NCBI GenBank assembly: GCA_047030855.1
Contig: JBKYIJ010000008.1
Coordinates: forward strand, 496,001 to 560,000
Origin: QVMM01 sp047030855
Lineage (GTDB): Bacteria; Bacteroidota; Bacteroidia; Bacteroidales; Dysgonomonadaceae
DNA length: 64,000 nucleotides
Direction: 5' to 3'
The notes below the pieces were generated by a model, which had not been told where the DNA came from, searched no databases, and worked only from the letters and a program-made list of their open reading frames with translations. Position 1 is the stretch's first letter. Each line of letters starts with the position of its first letter. The translations under genes and the position numbers were made by a program. Shown one piece after another: positions 51,791-60,491 of the stretch.

Positions 51791-52858
51791 ATGAGAAAAA
51801 TTATCCATATAGATATGGATGCTTTCTTTGCTTCTATCGAACAGAGGGACAATCCTGAATTAAGAGGAAAACCCGTAGCAGTGGGATTTCCCGGTGACAG
51901 AGGCGTTGTTGCCGCTGCAAGCTACGAAGCACGGCGATATGGAGTAAGGTCGGCAATGTCCTCCAAAGCAGCGTTACGGAGATGCCCGCAACTGATATTC
52001 GTTCGCAGCCGCTTCGATAAATATAAAGCTGTTTCGAGGCAGATTATGAACATCTTTCATGAATATACCGATATTATCGAACCGCTTTCCTTAGATGAAG
52101 CCTTTCTCGATGTGACCGAAAATCTGAAAAACATAACTTCTGCCACGGAAGTTGCAAAAGAAATTAAAGCCAGAATATCGGAAGAAACCCGTTTAACGGC
52201 ATCGGCAGGAGTTTCTTTCAACAAGTTCCTCGCTAAAATAGCATCGGACTATAACAAACCTGACGGATTGTTTGTAATAAAGCCGAAACAGGCGGAAAAA
52301 TTTGTCGAGCAATTGCCTATTGAACAATTCTTCGGTGTTGGCAAGATCACAGCAAAAAAGATGCATCGTTTCGGAATAAAAACAGGCTGGGATCTCAAAC
52401 AAAGAACTGAAACAGAACTTGTAAACCTGTTCGGAAAGGCAGGACATATATATTATCAGAATGCCAGAGCAATAGACGAGCGTGAAGTTAACCCGAACAG
52501 AATACGAAAATCGATCGGGGCGGAAAATACATTCGAAACGGATATCGACTCTATTGGAATTCTGAAAAACGAAATGAAGGGGATAGCAGAAGATGTTATT
52601 TCACGCATAAAAAAGAATTCATTTCTTGGCAGAACAATTACTTTGAAAATAAAATATGCTGACTTCAAAATCATTACGCGAAGTAAAACTTTGACTGAGC
52701 ATGTTACGGATGTAGATACATTGTATCAGACAGGATATGAACTGCTTCAATCAATAGATCTTTCTCCGAAGATACGGTTGATGGGTTTAACGATAAAAAC
52801 AAATGAGAGCCAGATATGGACTGACGCCATTCAGTTGGAACTCGATTTTAAAGAGTAA
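51791..52858 (+). CDS. dinB: DNA polymerase IV (Y-family)
   Basis: A translesion polymerase of 355 residues. It begins MRKIIHIDMDAFFASIEQRD (first catalytic Asp) and has VVAAASYEARRYGVRSAMSS, EPLSLDEAFLDVTE (catalytic SLDEAFLD), SAGVSFNKFLAKIASD and FFGVGKITAKKM (helix-hairpin-helix). The C-terminus ends QLELDFKE, a QLxLF-like beta-clamp-binding peptide. Convergent with rfbD. Confidence 0.96.
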   Translation: MRKIIHIDMDAFFASIEQRDNPELRGKPVAVGFPGDRGVVAAASYEARRYGVRSAMSSKAALRRCPQLIFVRSRFDKYKAVSRQIMNIFHEYTDIIEPLSLDEAFLDVTENLKNITSATEVAKEIKARISEETRLTASAGVSFNKFLAKIASDYNKPDGLFVIKPKQAEKFVEQLPIEQFFGVGKITAKKMHRFGIKTGWDLKQRTETELVNLFGKAGHIYYQNARAIDEREVNPNRIRKSIGAENTFETDIDSIGILKNEMKGIAEDVISRIKKNSFLGRTITLKIKYADFKIITRSKTLTEHVTDVDTLYQTGYELLQSIDLSPKIRLMGLTIKTNESQIWTDAIQLELDFKE

Positions 52859-52866
52859 ATTATATA

Positions 52867-53823
52867 TTATTGCAACTCTTTCAGTTCTTTGATACATCTT
52901 TCCAAACTATTTTGCCAGAAAGGTATTTCAAGATTAAACGTATTGATTATTTTCGTTTTATCCAGTATGCTGTATTGAGGGCGTTTAGCCTTTGTGGGAT
53001 ATTGATCGGTAGTTATGGGATTCACTTTACAAGACTTTATGCCATAGAGTCTATGAATTTCCAGTGTAAAATCATACCATGTCGTTTCGCCCAAATCAGT
53101 ATAATGGTATATACCCGCTATAAAGCTGTTCGTTTCGCTAAAATTCAACACTTGAAGAATTGTTCGCGCCAGATCAAAAGCATTGGTAGGCGTACCTCTT
53201 TGATCCGCGACTACATTTAATTCGCTTTTCTCTTCTCCTAAACGAATCATTGTCTTCACGAAATTATTGCCGTATATTGAGTACAGCCATGCCGTTCTGA
53301 TAATGACAGATTGAGGGCAGCAATTAATCAGGGCTTCTTCTCCCTCCGCCTTCGATTTGCCGTAAACAGAATCGGGAGATGTCGCATCCGTTTCCTGATA
53401 AGGTGTATTTTTCGTACCATTAAATACGTAATCCGTAGAAACATGGATGACTTTTACCGAATGCTTGTTCGCAACAATTCCGATATTGCGTACTGCATCA
53501 CGGTTTATTTTATAACAAAGTCCAGCATCATCCTCTGCTCTGTCAACAGCCGTATAAGCGGCACAATTAATGATGTATTTCACTCCGTTTTCCTTTACAA
53601 AATTTTCAAGAGATGATATATCTGTTATATCAAGAGAATCGACATCCGTGAATAAAAATTGAAATATCGGATTATCTTCCGCCGAAAGCCGTTTCAATTC
53701 GCTGCCCAGCTGCCCGTTACTTCCTGTAACGAGAACGTTCTTCTTATAATATTCAAAATGGAAAACATTTTTAGCTGTGTCTTCCGAATCATCCGCTTGT
53801 TTATTTCCTGAAAAAAAAGCCAT
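52867..53823 (-). CDS. rfbD: dTDP-4-dehydrorhamnose reductase
   Basis: Final step of dTDP-L-rhamnose synthesis. A short-chain reductase: NVLVTGSNGQLGSELKRL (NAD(P) loop), INCAAYTAVDRAEDD, HVSTDYVFNGTKNTPYQETD and VYGKSKAEGEEAL (catalytic Tyr and Lys). It has 318 residues with about 27 residues before the nucleotide loop, more than most members, and no internal Met that would shorten it. rfbA, rfbB and rfbC are not in the window. It lies 13 bases after DUF4924. Confidence 0.94.
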   Translation of the reverse strand: MAFFSGNKQADDSEDTAKNVFHFEYYKKNVLVTGSNGQLGSELKRLSAEDNPIFQFLFTDVDSLDITDISSLENFVKENGVKYIINCAAYTAVDRAEDDAGLCYKINRDAVRNIGIVANKHSVKVIHVSTDYVFNGTKNTPYQETDATSPDSVYGKSKAEGEEALINCCPQSVIIRTAWLYSIYGNNFVKTMIRLGEEKSELNVVADQRGTPTNAFDLARTILQVLNFSETNSFIAGIYHYTDLGETTWYDFTLEIHRLYGIKSCKVNPITTDQYPTKAKRPQYSILDKTKIINTFNLEIPFWQNSLERCIKELKELQ

Positions 53824-53836
53824 TGGTTAAGTAAGT

Positions 53837-54382
53837 TTATTCTGTTTCGAGTAATCCTTGTTTATCTAATTTATATTTTTCTGAAAGCACGCGAAGAAAA
53901 GAGCTTATCTGGGCAATTGCGGATTGAGTCTCTCCGGAAATTTCTTTACGTTGGATTTTTAAAAGCAGGAATCCGTATAAAGCATCAAAACACGTTTCTA
54001 TCTCGCTTTTATCTTTTTCCGCACCCTTTGCCCTCAATTCAACGATAAAAGGTAAAGTCTTATAATAAGATGCGATATATTCATTTTGTTTCGGATCGGA
54101 CAACAGCCTCTTATGCAGATCGGTCAGATTTATAATAACATTATTATTAATTTGCAAATGCCCTTTATCTATGACATTTTCCGATCTCATCATCTCAATA
54201 AGGTCGCTATACCAATCCCTCAATTCGGATTTTACACTCTCGGGTTGATCAAATTTGGATATAATATTCTTTTCAATGGAATCCATATCAAGACGATTGG
54301 CTCTTATAATATCCTCTATCTGCCACATATAAAGCAAATATTCGGCTATATTTTCCTCTCTTTTTTGTTTTGCGATCAACAT
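53837..54382 (-). CDS. DUF4924 family protein
   Basis: A 181-residue, mostly helical protein (MLIAKQKREENIAEYLLYMW, IVELRAKGAEKDKSEIETCF). It has no signal peptide or metal motif. DUF4924 occurs beside rfbD in several Bacteroidales, by my recollection; function unknown. The gene pair with rfbD is separated by 13 bases and is likely one transcript. Confidence 0.8.
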   Translation of the reverse strand: MLIAKQKREENIAEYLLYMWQIEDIIRANRLDMDSIEKNIISKFDQPESVKSELRDWYSDLIEMMRSENVIDKGHLQINNNVIINLTDLHKRLLSDPKQNEYIASYYKTLPFIVELRAKGAEKDKSEIETCFDALYGFLLLKIQRKEISGETQSAIAQISSFLRVLSEKYKLDKQGLLETE

Positions 54383-54406
54383 CTCAAATATATTTTATAC
54401 AAAAAT

Positions 54407-54439
54407 AAAAAAAGAGGATGAATTTCATCCTCTTTTTTA
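54407..54439 (-). terminator. Terminator of the OmpA gene
   Basis: GAGGATGA/TCATCCTC plus flanking A and T runs give a stem of about 14 bp with a three-base loop. It lies 22 bases beyond the ompA stop, with a T-run on the minus strand. Confidence 0.92.
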
Positions 54440-54460
54440 TCTTATTCAGAACTTTATTAC

Positions 54461-55630
54461 TTATTCAGCAAAGAATATAGCAACACGGTTCCAAGCATTT
54501 TCTTTATAAGGTTGTTCAGAAGAACCTTTCCATTCAACCTGTACGCGGTCACTGCTGATGTTGTATTTTTCGATCAACGCTTTCGCTACTGTTTTAGCAC
54601 GTTTTTCAGAAAGTTTCATGTTGTAGTCAGCTGTACCAGTTTCTTTATCTGCATAACCTACGATCTTAACTTTAGCGCCAGAATTAGCTTTCAAGTATTC
54701 AGCAGTATTGTAGATATTGATTTCTTGGTTACGATCTATCACTGCACTGTTCAAACGGAAGAATACTACGTTTGGAACAACAACGTCTGTTTCCACAGTT
54801 GGAGGACATTTTGGAGCAGGAGGACAATCAGGGCAGCTAACCGGACGTTTGCTCAACTGAGCATTCTGAGCTCTCAAGTCATTGATCTGACGGTTCAAAT
54901 CATCAACCAAACCTTGATCCATCAATACAGCTTCTTCGAAGTTAGTTTTGCCTAAATTGAATTGAAGACCTGCAGTTCCTGTTACGGTTGGCACCCAACG
55001 TTTTGAATTTTCAAAATAAGGAGTCGCATCATACTGAGGACCTTCCATCAAAGCTCCGCTGATTTCAACAAAGAAATTAACTCTTTTTCCTAATCTGAAT
55101 GTGTTCAATAAACTTGCATTGATTGACCAACCGGAAGCACCTTTTCTAAAGAATGCACCTTCTTTGTCTCTCTGTACATAACCAAACCCTAAAGTAGGAA
55201 TGAAGTTATAAACACGACTTTCGTTATATCTGCACAAATAGTTTGTTACGTTCCACATAACATCAACATGTGCATTTCCTAAAAGCATGCTTTCCATATG
55301 CATACTTTCAGTATTTTCTCCTCTGCTTGCAAATGTATGAACTTTACCAGCCTGAGCTCTCACACGGAATCCTAAGTATGGATTTACCCATGTACCTACA
55401 TACAAAGACGGATTTACTGTAAAACGGTCGAAAAATCCTACATGTTGGTCTTCTGGCCCAATGAACATTGTAGCACCGGCACCGGCACCGATAAACCAGT
55501 TACTCCAAAATCCGTTTTTCTTGAAGGTTGTGTTCCTTCCATAGTCTGTGCTGACACCACTATTTTCTTGTGCAGAAACAAAAAGTGTAGCAACCATAAA
55601 TAAACATAAAAGTAAACTTACTTTTTTCAT
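54461..55630 (-). CDS. OmpA-family outer-membrane protein
   Basis: A 389-residue protein from ATG 55630 (MKKVSLLLCLFMVATLFVSA, signal peptide). An eight-strand N-terminal barrel (GAGAGATMFIGPEDQ to TGTAGLQFNLGK) is followed by a short coiled coil (LNRQINDLRAQNAQL), a Cys/Pro hinge (CPDCPPAPKCPP) and an OmpA_C peptidoglycan-binding domain (VKIVGYADKETGTADYNMKL, then LSEKRAKTVAKAL with the Asp and Arg pair). It ties outer membrane to wall and is usually very abundant. Strong terminator downstream; 31 bases after fcl. Confidence 0.94.
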   Translation of the reverse strand: MKKVSLLLCLFMVATLFVSAQENSGVSTDYGRNTTFKKNGFWSNWFIGAGAGATMFIGPEDQHVGFFDRFTVNPSLYVGTWVNPYLGFRVRAQAGKVHTFASRGENTESMHMESMLLGNAHVDVMWNVTNYLCRYNESRVYNFIPTLGFGYVQRDKEGAFFRKGASGWSINASLLNTFRLGKRVNFFVEISGALMEGPQYDATPYFENSKRWVPTVTGTAGLQFNLGKTNFEEAVLMDQGLVDDLNRQINDLRAQNAQLSKRPVSCPDCPPAPKCPPTVETDVVVPNVVFFRLNSAVIDRNQEINIYNTAEYLKANSGAKVKIVGYADKETGTADYNMKLSEKRAKTVAKALIEKYNISSDRVQVEWKGSSEQPYKENAWNRVAIFFAE

Positions 55631-55661
55631 AATCGTCAAATTATAGTTAAACATCTATTTT

Positions 55662-56771
55662 TTAATTATTATTTAAGTCATTGCAATACCACGCATATAA
55701 TTTCTTTATGCCTTCATCAATTTTAATTTTATGATGCCAACCTAAAGAATGTAACCTTGAAACGTCTGTCAATTTTCTCATTGTTCCGTCAGGCTTATCT
55801 GCATTAAAAAACAACTCTCCGTTAAACGAAACTGAATCTTTAATCATATTGGCTGTGCCCTTGATGCTTATTTCTTCTCCAGTTCCTATATTAATCTGAG
55901 TATTTCTTATTTCTTTGTTTTTAATAACACTTACCAAATCTAAAAAGTTCACATGTTCCATCACATAAGTCGTAGCATCCGCCATTTCTTCACTCCACAG
56001 AAACTCTCTTAACGGTTTACCCGTACCCCATATTTCAACACGAACTTTCTTTGTTTCATCATCTTGGATAACTCCGTACTTTTCAAGCACTTTCAATATT
56101 TCAGATTCAGCACGGTTTCCGTTTATATTATCAATCGGGCGTCTGTTAAGGTCTTTCCTTATTTCATCCCAAGCATTTTGTTCAAGGCATTTTCCTAAAT
56201 GCATTTTCCTTACCATCGCAGGCAATACGTGCGAAGTTTCCAGATTAAAATTATCATTCGGTCCATACAAATTTGTAGGCATAACCGAAATAAAATTTGT
56301 TCCGTACTGCTGATTATAGCTCTCGCACATCTTCATTCCCGCTATTTTTGCAATAGCGTAAGGTTCATTGGTATATTCCAACGGAGAGGTAAGCAACGAA
56401 TCTTCAGTCATCGGTTGAGGGGCTTCTTTGGGATAGACACAGGTACTGCCTAAAAAAACAAGTTTTTTCACGCCATTCAAATACGAGCAATGAATTACAT
56501 TGTTCTGAATCATCAGGTTCTCGTATATAAATTGTGCCCTGTACGTATTGTTGGCAATAATACCTCCGACCTTGGCCGCAGCTAAAATCACATATTCGGG
56601 TTTTTCCGTTTCAAAGAACACGGATACTGCTTTTTGATCAGTCAGGTCGAGTTCTTCGAAAGTTCGTAATACGAAATTAGAGAAACCTTTTTGCTGAAGA
56701 TTTTTCAATATCGCCGAACCAACCAAACCCTTGTGTCCTGCAACGTATATTTTAGCTTCCTTATCGATCAT
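55662..56771 (-). CDS. fcl: GDP-L-fucose synthase
   Basis: Epimerises and reduces the Gmd product to GDP-L-fucose. From ATG 56771: MIDKEAKIYVAGHKGLVGSA (NADPH loop), LGSTCVYPKEAPQPM (active-site Ser and Cys), PYAIAKIAGMKMCESYNQQY (YxxxK) and PTNLYGPNDNFNLETSHVLP. It has 369 residues, longer than E. coli WcaG by about 50 owing to an insert around residues 185-230, a form typical of Bacteroidetes. The ATG overlaps the gmd stop (ATGA). Confidence 0.95.
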   Translation of the reverse strand: MIDKEAKIYVAGHKGLVGSAILKNLQQKGFSNFVLRTFEELDLTDQKAVSVFFETEKPEYVILAAAKVGGIIANNTYRAQFIYENLMIQNNVIHCSYLNGVKKLVFLGSTCVYPKEAPQPMTEDSLLTSPLEYTNEPYAIAKIAGMKMCESYNQQYGTNFISVMPTNLYGPNDNFNLETSHVLPAMVRKMHLGKCLEQNAWDEIRKDLNRRPIDNINGNRAESEILKVLEKYGVIQDDETKKVRVEIWGTGKPLREFLWSEEMADATTYVMEHVNFLDLVSVIKNKEIRNTQINIGTGEEISIKGTANMIKDSVSFNGELFFNADKPDGTMRKLTDVSRLHSLGWHHKIKIDEGIKKLYAWYCNDLNNN

Positions 56772-57919
56772 TCGAAATAATTGCAAATTCTGTAACCGCC
56801 ATTTTTCAGATAATCATCTTTCTTCATTAAAGAAATATCATGTATCATCATATCATGGCACAAGTCCTGTAAACTGTATGTAGGGCTCCAACCTAATCTT
56901 TCGCGCGCCTTTGAGTTATCTCCGATTAATATATCCACCTCTGTCGGTCTGAAATAGGCAGGATCGACTCCTACTACAACTTCTCCAACACGCTTTTTGA
57001 TTGCATCCAGATATTCTCCTCCTACCGTTTTCGTAAAAAGCTCTGAATCAACGGAACTAATCAGCCCTTCCTCAGAAACATTTTCACCCTTAAACTCTAT
57101 CGAAATACCCATTTCGGCAAAAGACATCTTTATAAAATCTCTTATCGTTGTCGTAATTCCCGTAGATATTACATAGTCATCAGGGTTATCCTGCTGAAGA
57201 ATAAGGTACATTGCCTTTACATAATCCTTTGCATGTCCCCAGTCCCTTTTACTGGAAAGATTCCCCATATAAACCTTATCTTGAAGGCCTAAAGCGATTT
57301 TTGCCGCAGCGCGAGTTATTTTTCTTGTAACAAAAGTTTCGCCTCTTAGCGGCGATTCGTGGTTAAATAATATACCGTTGCTTGCATGCATTCCGTAAGC
57401 CTCCCTATAATTCACGGTTATCCAATACGCATAAAGCTTAGCCACTGCATACGGGCTTCTCGGATAAAAAGGAGTAGTCTCTTTTTGAGGTATTTCCTGA
57501 ACCATACCGTACAGTTCGGAAGTAGATGCCTGATATATTCTGGTTTTCTTGGTAAGTCCCAACAAACGAACAGCTTCCAAAATCCGTAAAGTACCTATTC
57601 CATCGGCATTAGCCGTATATTCGGGAGTATCAAAACTTACCTTTACGTGGCTCATTGCCGCCAGATTATATATTTCGTCCGGTTTTGTATCGCCTATTAT
57701 ACGTGTCAAATTCAAGCTGTCGGTCATATCTCCGTAATGAAGAATAAGTTTTCTGTTTTCTTCATGCGGATCCTGATAAAGATGATCAATCCTATCTGTA
57801 TTAAATAAGGACGATCTTCTTTTTATACCATGAACAGTATATCCTTTTTTGATAAGATATTCTGCCAAATAAGCACCATCCTGTCCCGTTATTCCAGTGA
57901 TTAATGCTACCTTACCCAT
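56768..57919 (-). CDS. gmd: GDP-mannose 4,6-dehydratase
   Basis: Converts GDP-D-mannose to GDP-4-keto-6-deoxymannose. Signatures: LITGITGQDGAYLAEYLIKK, RRSSLFNTDRIDHLYQDP, NLAAMSHVKVSFDTPEYTA, QASTSELYGMVQ (active-site Thr, Glu) and YPRSPYAVAKLYAYWI (Tyr, Lys). Length 383. With manA and fcl it forms the GDP-fucose route used for capsule and surface glycoprotein fucosylation. A full-consensus promoter lies 55 bases upstream. Confidence 0.97.
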   Translation of the reverse strand: MGKVALITGITGQDGAYLAEYLIKKGYTVHGIKRRSSLFNTDRIDHLYQDPHEENRKLILHYGDMTDSLNLTRIIGDTKPDEIYNLAAMSHVKVSFDTPEYTANADGIGTLRILEAVRLLGLTKKTRIYQASTSELYGMVQEIPQKETTPFYPRSPYAVAKLYAYWITVNYREAYGMHASNGILFNHESPLRGETFVTRKITRAAAKIALGLQDKVYMGNLSSKRDWGHAKDYVKAMYLILQQDNPDDYVISTGITTTIRDFIKMSFAEMGISIEFKGENVSEEGLISSVDSELFTKTVGGEYLDAIKKRVGEVVVGVDPAYFRPTEVDILIGDNSKARERLGWSPTYSLQDLCHDMMIHDISLMKKDDYLKNGGYRICNYFE

Positions 57920-57973
57920 AAAATATAACTGTTAATTGTAATTTTTTGTGTATTTTGTTTAGTTCACAGCTGG

Positions 57974-58004
57974 CAAAGGTAAAAGATATTAACATATTTC
58001 CAAA
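57974..58004 (-). promoter_or_regulatory. Promoter for gmd-fcl
   Basis: On the minus strand TTTG (58004-58001), 19 bases, TACCTTTG (57981-57974). Full consensus. Confidence 0.8.
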
Positions 58005-58035
58005 GAAATCCGTGAAAAAACTGCTTACCTATAAC

Positions 58036-58064
58036 TTCTGTTAAAAAAAGCACGAGTAACAGAA
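58036..58064. repeat. 8-bp inverted repeat between divergent gmd and antiporter promoters
   Basis: TTCTGTTA (58036-58043) and TAACAGAA (58057-58064) with 13 bases between. It may be a regulator site; alternatively chance in AT-rich DNA. Confidence 0.35.
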
Positions 58065-58105
58065 TTTCGTTTTGAATATTTAATATCTAAAAAAAAACAT
58101 TTTAT

Positions 58106-58113
58106 TACTTTTG
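58106..58113 (+). promoter_or_regulatory. -7 element for the Kef-type antiporter gene
   Basis: TACTTTTG matches TAnnTTTG. The nearest TTTG upstream is 31 bases away, too far. The leader would be about 80 bases. Confidence 0.4.
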
Positions 58114-58196
58114 CAAGCAGTCGTTATGCACTTTTGTTGCACAATCTATAGAATTGCATTCCTATTTCTAATTTCTAAAGTACAATTTATCAAAAT

Positions 58197-60452
58197 ATGG
58201 CACACCTACCCGATTTTATTACGGATCTGGCTATAATATTAATTACTGCCGGAGTTGTTACCATTATATTCAAATGGCTTAAGCAACCTATTGTTTTAGG
58301 CTATATTGTAGCAGGCTTCATCGCAAGTCCAAATTTTGGATTAGCCCCCACAGTAACGGACATGGTAAATGTGTCTACTTGGGCAGAAATCGGTGTTGTT
58401 TTTTTACTGTTCGCACTCGGACTCGAATTCAGTTTTAAGAAGCTTGTCAGCGTTGGAGGTACGGCATCAATAGCTACCGTAATAAATATGGGATCAATGA
58501 TTGCGATAGGATATCTTGTCGGGCAGTTGATGGGCTGGTCTCAAATGGACAGTATTTTCCTCGGCGGAATGTTGTCAATGTCATCCACGACTATTATAAT
58601 AAAAGCGTTTACAGACATGGGATTGCAAAGACAAAAATTTGCGAACATCGTATTCGGGATGCTTATTGTTGAAGACTTGGCAGCAATCCTTATGATGGTT
58701 TTGCTTTCCACCATCGCAGTAAGCCAGCATTTCGAAGGGCATGACCTGATATATAGTATGCTAAAACTCGTATTTTTCATGGTCATATGGTTTGTAGTAG
58801 GCATCTACTTAATACCGACGCTATTAAAAAAATTCAAGAAATACCTTAACGATGAAACCCTGTTGATCGTAGCTGCGGGACTATGCTTAGGAATGGTGCT
58901 TTTCGCAAATGCAGTCGGATTCTCGGCTGCTCTCGGAGCGTTCATCATGGGTTCGATACTTGCCGAAACGGTAGAAGCCAAACATATCGAACACCTGATA
59001 GAACCCATAAAAAATCTTTTCGGTGCGGTATTTTTCGTCTCGGTCGGAATGATGATCGCGCCCGACATTCTGGTAGAATATGCCGTTCCTATACTTATTC
59101 TGACGGGCGTCGTACTCGTGGGGCGTATAATATTTGCCACTCTCGGCGTACTGGCATCGGGTGAGGGGCTGAAAGTTTCTTTGCAGGCGGGGTTAAGTCT
59201 GGCTCAGATCGGTGAGTTTTCGTTCATTATCGCCACTTTAGGTATGCAGCTGGGCGTTATCGACAAATTCCTGTATCCTGTTATCGTTGCCGTTTCGGTT
59301 ATTACGACATTCACTACGCCGTATTGTATTAAAAGTTCGGATAAAATATACAACTTTATAGAAAAACGCATCCCCTCCAAGTGGGAAAAACTCATCAACG
59401 GATACGCCTCGTCGGGTTATAAAAGCATCAATGCCCAGAGCGACTGGCACAAACTGCTGAAAACCATAGCGGGAAGCGTCGCCATATATCTGACAATAAG
59501 CATTGCCATCCTGTTTATCTGTTCACAGTTTATCACGCCTTTCATATTAGGGAAAATTGAAGGAATCTGGGGCAGGCTTCTGTCGGCGGCAATCATTCTG
59601 ACGCTTATGGCTCCGTTCCTGAGAGCCATTTTACGAAGGAAAAACAACTCGGCGCTTTTCAAGAAACTATGGAACGACAGTAATTTCAACAAAGGAGCGC
59701 TAATATCCCTGACAGCCATAAGAGCAATAATAGTGGTAGCCCTGATAATCGTCGCGCTTTATCCGCTGTTTCCGAAAGCCACAGCAGTACTGGTGATTAT
59801 CGCCTTTATCATCGTCGCGCTGTTTATATTTACGACTGCATTCAAAGCCCCGTCCGTAAATATGGAGAAACGCTTTATGAGCAACCTGAACGAAAGGGAA
59901 AAAGCGCAAAAAAACGCGTCTTCCATAAACGAGCAGTTTGCAAGCGAACTGCAAAACAAACAATTGCACATCGAAGAATTTGAAATACCGCAGGAATCGA
60001 AAACCGTCGGGAAAACGCTGGCGGAAATGAACTTCAAACAACTGACAGGCGTATACATCGTAACCGTCATACGCGGGGCAAACAAGATAAATATCCCCAA
60101 CGGAAGCGTAAGGCTGTTTCCCTTCGACAAGATCGTTGTAGTGGGAACAGACGGGCAAATCCGCGAATTCGGCGAGATGATAGCCAAAGCCCACGCCGCA
60201 AGCATACACGAGGCGGGCGATCACCATGTAGAACTGAGCCAGTTTATCGTCGAAGAAGGTTCGTCGTTCATCGGAAAAACCATCCGGGAACTGAACATAC
60301 CCGACAAAACGGGGTGTATGGTTATCGGGATCGACCGCGACGGTGCTTCTCTCAAGAATATGACACCCGACACTTTTTTCAATAAAGACGACGTAATCTG
60401 GATAGCCGGCGAAAAAGAAAACCTGAATAGTTTTGAAGAACACATGAAATAA
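58197..60452 (+). CDS. CPA2-family cation:proton antiporter (Kef-type) with two RCK_C domains
   Basis: A 751-residue inner-membrane transporter. The first 390 residues are the CPA2 exchanger (VLGYIVAGFIASPNFGLAP, LFALGLEFSFKKL, GMLIVEDLAAILMMV with the ion-binding Asp, LSLAQIGEFSFIIATLGMQL). Four further spans at about 420-560 are additional to the standard fold. Residues about 590-670 and 677-751 are two RCK_C (TrkA-C) domains (HIEEFEIPQESKTVGKTLAE; LSQFIVEEGSSFIGKTIREL). There is no NAD-binding RCK_N. Transported ion (potassium or sodium) is not clear. Confidence 0.9.
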   Translation: MAHLPDFITDLAIILITAGVVTIIFKWLKQPIVLGYIVAGFIASPNFGLAPTVTDMVNVSTWAEIGVVFLLFALGLEFSFKKLVSVGGTASIATVINMGSMIAIGYLVGQLMGWSQMDSIFLGGMLSMSSTTIIIKAFTDMGLQRQKFANIVFGMLIVEDLAAILMMVLLSTIAVSQHFEGHDLIYSMLKLVFFMVIWFVVGIYLIPTLLKKFKKYLNDETLLIVAAGLCLGMVLFANAVGFSAALGAFIMGSILAETVEAKHIEHLIEPIKNLFGAVFFVSVGMMIAPDILVEYAVPILILTGVVLVGRIIFATLGVLASGEGLKVSLQAGLSLAQIGEFSFIIATLGMQLGVIDKFLYPVIVAVSVITTFTTPYCIKSSDKIYNFIEKRIPSKWEKLINGYASSGYKSINAQSDWHKLLKTIAGSVAIYLTISIAILFICSQFITPFILGKIEGIWGRLLSAAIILTLMAPFLRAILRRKNNSALFKKLWNDSNFNKGALISLTAIRAIIVVALIIVALYPLFPKATAVLVIIAFIIVALFIFTTAFKAPSVNMEKRFMSNLNEREKAQKNASSINEQFASELQNKQLHIEEFEIPQESKTVGKTLAEMNFKQLTGVYIVTVIRGANKINIPNGSVRLFPFDKIVVVGTDGQIREFGEMIAKAHAASIHEAGDHHVELSQFIVEEGSSFIGKTIRELNIPDKTGCMVIGIDRDGASLKNMTPDTFFNKDDVIWIAGEKENLNSFEEHMK

Positions 60453-60491
60453 TTTACATTTGTGTTCAGTATTATTCTAAGAATAAACCAC

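Noticed and set aside
59700..60443. A 247-codon frame antisense to the antiporter gene
   Set aside because: It is opposite the RCK_C domains, rich in Phe, Tyr and Val as expected for a shadow frame, and has no promoter or family match.
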